A DNA stretch of 64,000 nucleotides from Marinifilum_A sediminis (GTDB lineage Bacteria; Bacteroidota; Bacteroidia; Bacteroidales; Marinifilaceae): positions 186,001-250,000 of the forward strand of contig CANMCX010000002.1 of NCBI GenBank assembly GCA_947496465.1, in the 5' to 3' direction. Below the pieces are notes generated by a model. The model did no database searches and was not told the origin of the DNA. It saw only the letters and a list, made by a program, of their open reading frames with translations. Shown in pieces: positions 61,768 through 64,000 of the stretch (positions are counted from its first letter, which is position 1; each line of letters opens with the position of its first letter). A program made the position numbers and the translations under genes.

Positions 61768-62976
61768 TTACGTCATTCCATTGTTTTTGTTCAAATACTT
61801 TAGATATTGAATTAATAGCAAGGAAATTCCACCACAAATGGCAAAACCTGCAAAAAGTGGCAGTGCTGTTACATCAATAAATCGACCAATAAAAGTGGCA
61901 ATAGGCACGGCCATAACTGTTCCAACAAATCCAAATAGTGCCGCACCAATTCCTGCTATATGTCCAATGGGTTGCATGGCTAGTGTATTAATGTTTCCAA
62001 AAATAAAGCCTATACAAAATAGCATTAGTACAAAAAATAATAGAAGTATAGCAAAACTTGGATTGGACTCTCCATAAAAAAGGATCACATACAATAATGA
62101 GATAAAAGTAAGTGCTATTGTAAATATTGTTGCCAGCTTTAACATGCCAAAACGAATCACCAAAGTTCCATTCATAAAAGTGGATAATCCAATTACGATA
62201 GCAATTCCTGAAAAGATAAAAGGAAATTCATCAACCAAACCGTATTGTTCCTGAAAAATTTGCTGACTGGAACTTAAATAAACCATAAAGGCTGATAGGA
62301 TTAACCCAGACATGAAAGTGAAAATCAAAGATTGCTTGTGTTTGGTAAACTCTTTTATTCCATTGGAGAATAAGGACCAACTCATTTTCTTTCTGTTTTC
62401 AACTTTAAGAGTTTCGGGCTGGCGTTTCCACAACCAGAGAACCACAAAAAGACCAAATATCAATTGGCTGGAAAAAATAGATTCCCAACCAAAACTGCTT
62501 AGCATCAACTTTCCAAAGGATGGTGCTACAATTGGCGCCAAAATAAATATAACTGTAACAAAGGACATGATTTTTGCCATATAATCTCCCACAAATCTAT
62601 CGCGAACCATAGCCGTACTAATTGTTCGGGGCGCCGAAAGACCAATTCCCTGTAGAAACCTTCCTAAAATCATCATCTCCATACTAGTGGAAAAAATACA
62701 AAGTAAACTTGAAAAGGTAAAAATGGTAAAACCTATATAAATAACTGTTTTTCGCCCCAAACTATCCGACAAAGGACCGGAAATCAGCTGACCGAATCCC
62801 ATACCCAAAAAGATCATGGTAATTAACAACTGATTGTTCTTTGGATCGGTAATGCCTATGGTTTTGGCAATATCAGGCAAACCTGGCAGCAAGGCATCTA
62901 TCGATAAGGATGCCAGGGACATTAAGGATGCCATAATGATAATAAATTCGGTATCCGTTTTTCTTTTTATTTGCAT
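61768..62976 (-). CDS. Bcr/CflA-type MFS multidrug efflux transporter
   Basis: 402 aa from the ATG at 62976 (MQIKRKTDTEFIIIM). Twelve membrane segments are expected. The family marks are SLASLSIDALLPGLPDIAKT in TM1-loop, GMGFGQLISGPLSDSLGRKT (motif A with G-x-L-x-D-x-x-G-R-K) and RFLQGIGLSAPRTISTAMVR (TM4). This is the DHA1 Bcr/CflA drug/H+ antiporter pattern. Substrate cannot be read. A 12-bp inverted repeat lies 15 bp upstream of the start and could be an operator. Confidence 0.92.
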   Translation of the reverse strand: MQIKRKTDTEFIIIMASLMSLASLSIDALLPGLPDIAKTIGITDPKNNQLLITMIFLGMGFGQLISGPLSDSLGRKTVIYIGFTIFTFSSLLCIFSTSMEMMILGRFLQGIGLSAPRTISTAMVRDRFVGDYMAKIMSFVTVIFILAPIVAPSFGKLMLSSFGWESIFSSQLIFGLFVVLWLWKRQPETLKVENRKKMSWSLFSNGIKEFTKHKQSLIFTFMSGLILSAFMVYLSSSQQIFQEQYGLVDEFPFIFSGIAIVIGLSTFMNGTLVIRFGMLKLATIFTIALTFISLLYVILFYGESNPSFAILLLFFVLMLFCIGFIFGNINTLAMQPIGHIAGIGAALFGFVGTVMAVPIATFIGRFIDVTALPLFAGFAICGGISLLLIQYLKYLNKNNGMT

Positions 62977-62990
62977 AAAATACATTTAAC

Positions 62991-63019
62991 ATCAAGCATT
63001 AATGATTTTAATGTTTGAT
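62991..63019. promoter_or_regulatory. 12-bp inverted repeat between yihY-like and MFS genes
   Basis: ATCAAGCATTAA (62991-63002) and TTAATGTTTGAT (63008-63019), one wobble, five-base loop. No T run follows on the minus strand, so an operator for the transporter gene is at least as likely as a terminator for the gene upstream. Confidence 0.4.
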
Positions 63020-63052
63020 TTTATCAATCTAAAACTTATTCAAATAGAATTC

Positions 63053-63916
63053 TTATTCAAGTTCTCTATTCTCAACGAATACCGCATTTTTATTGGGTTC
63101 AATTTGACAATTCATTTTCCCACTAATGATTTTCACGAAAGAGGCGCCCAAAAAGATAATTTGTGAAGTATAATACACCCAAAGCATTAATAATGCCAAT
63201 ACACTAGCTGCTCCAAATGTTGAGGAAACATGCGAGTGACCAATATACATTCCTATAGCCGATTTCCCCAGAACAAAAAGTATTGCGGTAAATATTCCTC
63301 CAGCTATTGCTGCTTTCCAGTGTACTTTTGCATCACCCAAATATTTATACATGATTCCAATAATCAAGGCAATTACTACTAAAGATGTGATGTGCTCGTA
63401 GATAAAAGTCATTTTGTAATCGCTATGCAGGTTATAGGCATATTTACTTAAGAAACTGCTAAGAGTGGTACTAATTAAAATGATGAAAAAGAGAACCACA
63501 AGTATGACAAAGGACGTCAAATGTTTAGTGATGTATTTTAGAAGTCCACTTTTCGGCTTTTCTTTTATTTCCCAAATGCCATTAAAAGCATTGTGAATCT
63601 GACTTACCATTCCTGATGCGCTCAAAGCCAATGTCGCAAATCCAATTGTAGTAGTAAGTACATTGTTATGATTTATATGCTGATTCTTTACGATATTCTG
63701 TAACTGTAAGGCAGCATCACTACCTAAAATATCTTTCAGCTGTGCATATATTTCTCCAGATACAGCTTGTGCTCCAAAAAACAATCCAAGTAAGGAGGTT
63801 ATGATAATGATGATAGGCAAAATAGAAAACACAGCATAATAAGCCAATGCTGCACCTTTTTGAAAGGTATCACTATTCAAAAAATGACCAAATACTTCTT
63901 TAAAAAATTGTATCAT
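63053..63916 (-). CDS. YihY/BrkB-family membrane protein
   Basis: 287 aa, starting MIQFFKEVFGHFLNSDTFQK. The signature GAALAYYAVFSILPIIIIIT opens six membrane segments. FNGIWEIKEKPKSGLLKYIT, WKAAIAGGIFTAILFVLGKS and YIGHSHVSSTFGAASVLALL, followed by MLWVYYTSQIIFLGASFVKI, are typical of the BrkB family. Once called RNase BN by mistake, the family consists of inner-membrane proteins of unsettled function (putative transporters). It is upstream of the MFS gene on the same strand with 76 bp between them. Confidence 0.93.
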   Translation of the reverse strand: MIQFFKEVFGHFLNSDTFQKGAALAYYAVFSILPIIIIITSLLGLFFGAQAVSGEIYAQLKDILGSDAALQLQNIVKNQHINHNNVLTTTIGFATLALSASGMVSQIHNAFNGIWEIKEKPKSGLLKYITKHLTSFVILVVLFFIILISTTLSSFLSKYAYNLHSDYKMTFIYEHITSLVVIALIIGIMYKYLGDAKVHWKAAIAGGIFTAILFVLGKSAIGMYIGHSHVSSTFGAASVLALLMLWVYYTSQIIFLGASFVKIISGKMNCQIEPNKNAVFVENRELE

Positions 63917-64000
63917 ATTTAACAGATGAGTTAAGATATTATATAAGTTCGAGTAAGGCAGGCAAACCTATATATTTTTAAAAGTGGCAAACCATTTAAA

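Noticed and set aside
1..64000. tRNA, rRNA, riboswitch or transposase genes
   Set aside because: I looked for CCA-type tRNA ends, rRNA cores and DDE/IS transposase ORFs and saw none that I can support.

Overview
The window is AT-rich and reads as a chromosome segment of a marine or sediment Bacteroidota. The evidence is a SusC/SusD pair, two proteins with type IX secretion (T9SS) C-terminal sorting domains, LytTR/His_kinase two-component pairs, LXXC lipoproteins and a TAnnTTTG promoter style. A pyruvate formate-lyase locus points to fermentative, facultatively anaerobic life. A Marinilabiliales/Marinifilaceae-type organism is my best guess (inference only).

Region 1 (1 to about 9.3 kb) is an integrative element with a plasmid-like core. 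On its left it carries probable defence or accessory genes on the minus strand: an Apea/HEPN-like protein cut by the window edge, a two-TM AbiC-like protein, an HNH endonuclease and a helical HEPN-like protein. Next comes 1.1 kb of non-coding DNA with three homologous hairpins built on GC(G/A)AAGC, then at least six iteron-like repeats (core TCGTNTTTTGTGA). These lead into an unrecognised 452-aa protein that I propose as the replication initiator. Two tiny basic ORFs, an acidic helical protein, an adenine methyltransferase and a Bacteroidota-type tyrosine recombinase close the element.

Region 2 (9.5 to 39.9 kb) is mostly core or niche metabolism: a flavin reductase and an RNA methyltransferase; a LytTR regulator, SusD, SusC, a large HExxHxxGxxH metalloprotease and a LytS-like kinase, all on one strand; a T9SS-secreted subtilisin with FN3 and GEVED domains; a formate locus (pflB-pflA-focA, with purT nearby); a KamA-family radical SAM enzyme followed one base later by a diflavin reductase; a BvgS-like kinase; an NTF2-like protein; a Crp/Fnr regulator.

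Region 3 (about 39.9 to 44.7 kb) looks like a cassette array. Small unrelated genes (a YARHG protein, a GNAT acetyltransferase, a lipoprotein, small membrane proteins) are all on the minus strand. Four gene units have a repeated or palindromic element at their 3' end (three copies of one family plus one large nested palindrome), and a 143-bp direct repeat brackets one block. No integron integrase is in the window.

Region 4 (44.7 to 54.6 kb) encodes a 2127-aa surface protein with six 39-aa and thirteen roughly 131-aa tandem repeats and a T9SS tail. It overlaps by 4 bp a DUF4625-like lipoprotein gene, followed by a LytTR regulator and a kinase whose sensor has FG-GAP/VCBS-like calcium motifs. 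Region 5 (55 to 64 kb) holds a small lipoprotein and an AsmA-like protein, an intergenic repeat cluster, a lipocalin, a LamG/DUF8202-like secreted protein without a sorting domain, a Bcr/CflA-type transporter and a YihY/BrkB protein. I found no rRNA, tRNA, CRISPR array or insertion sequence.
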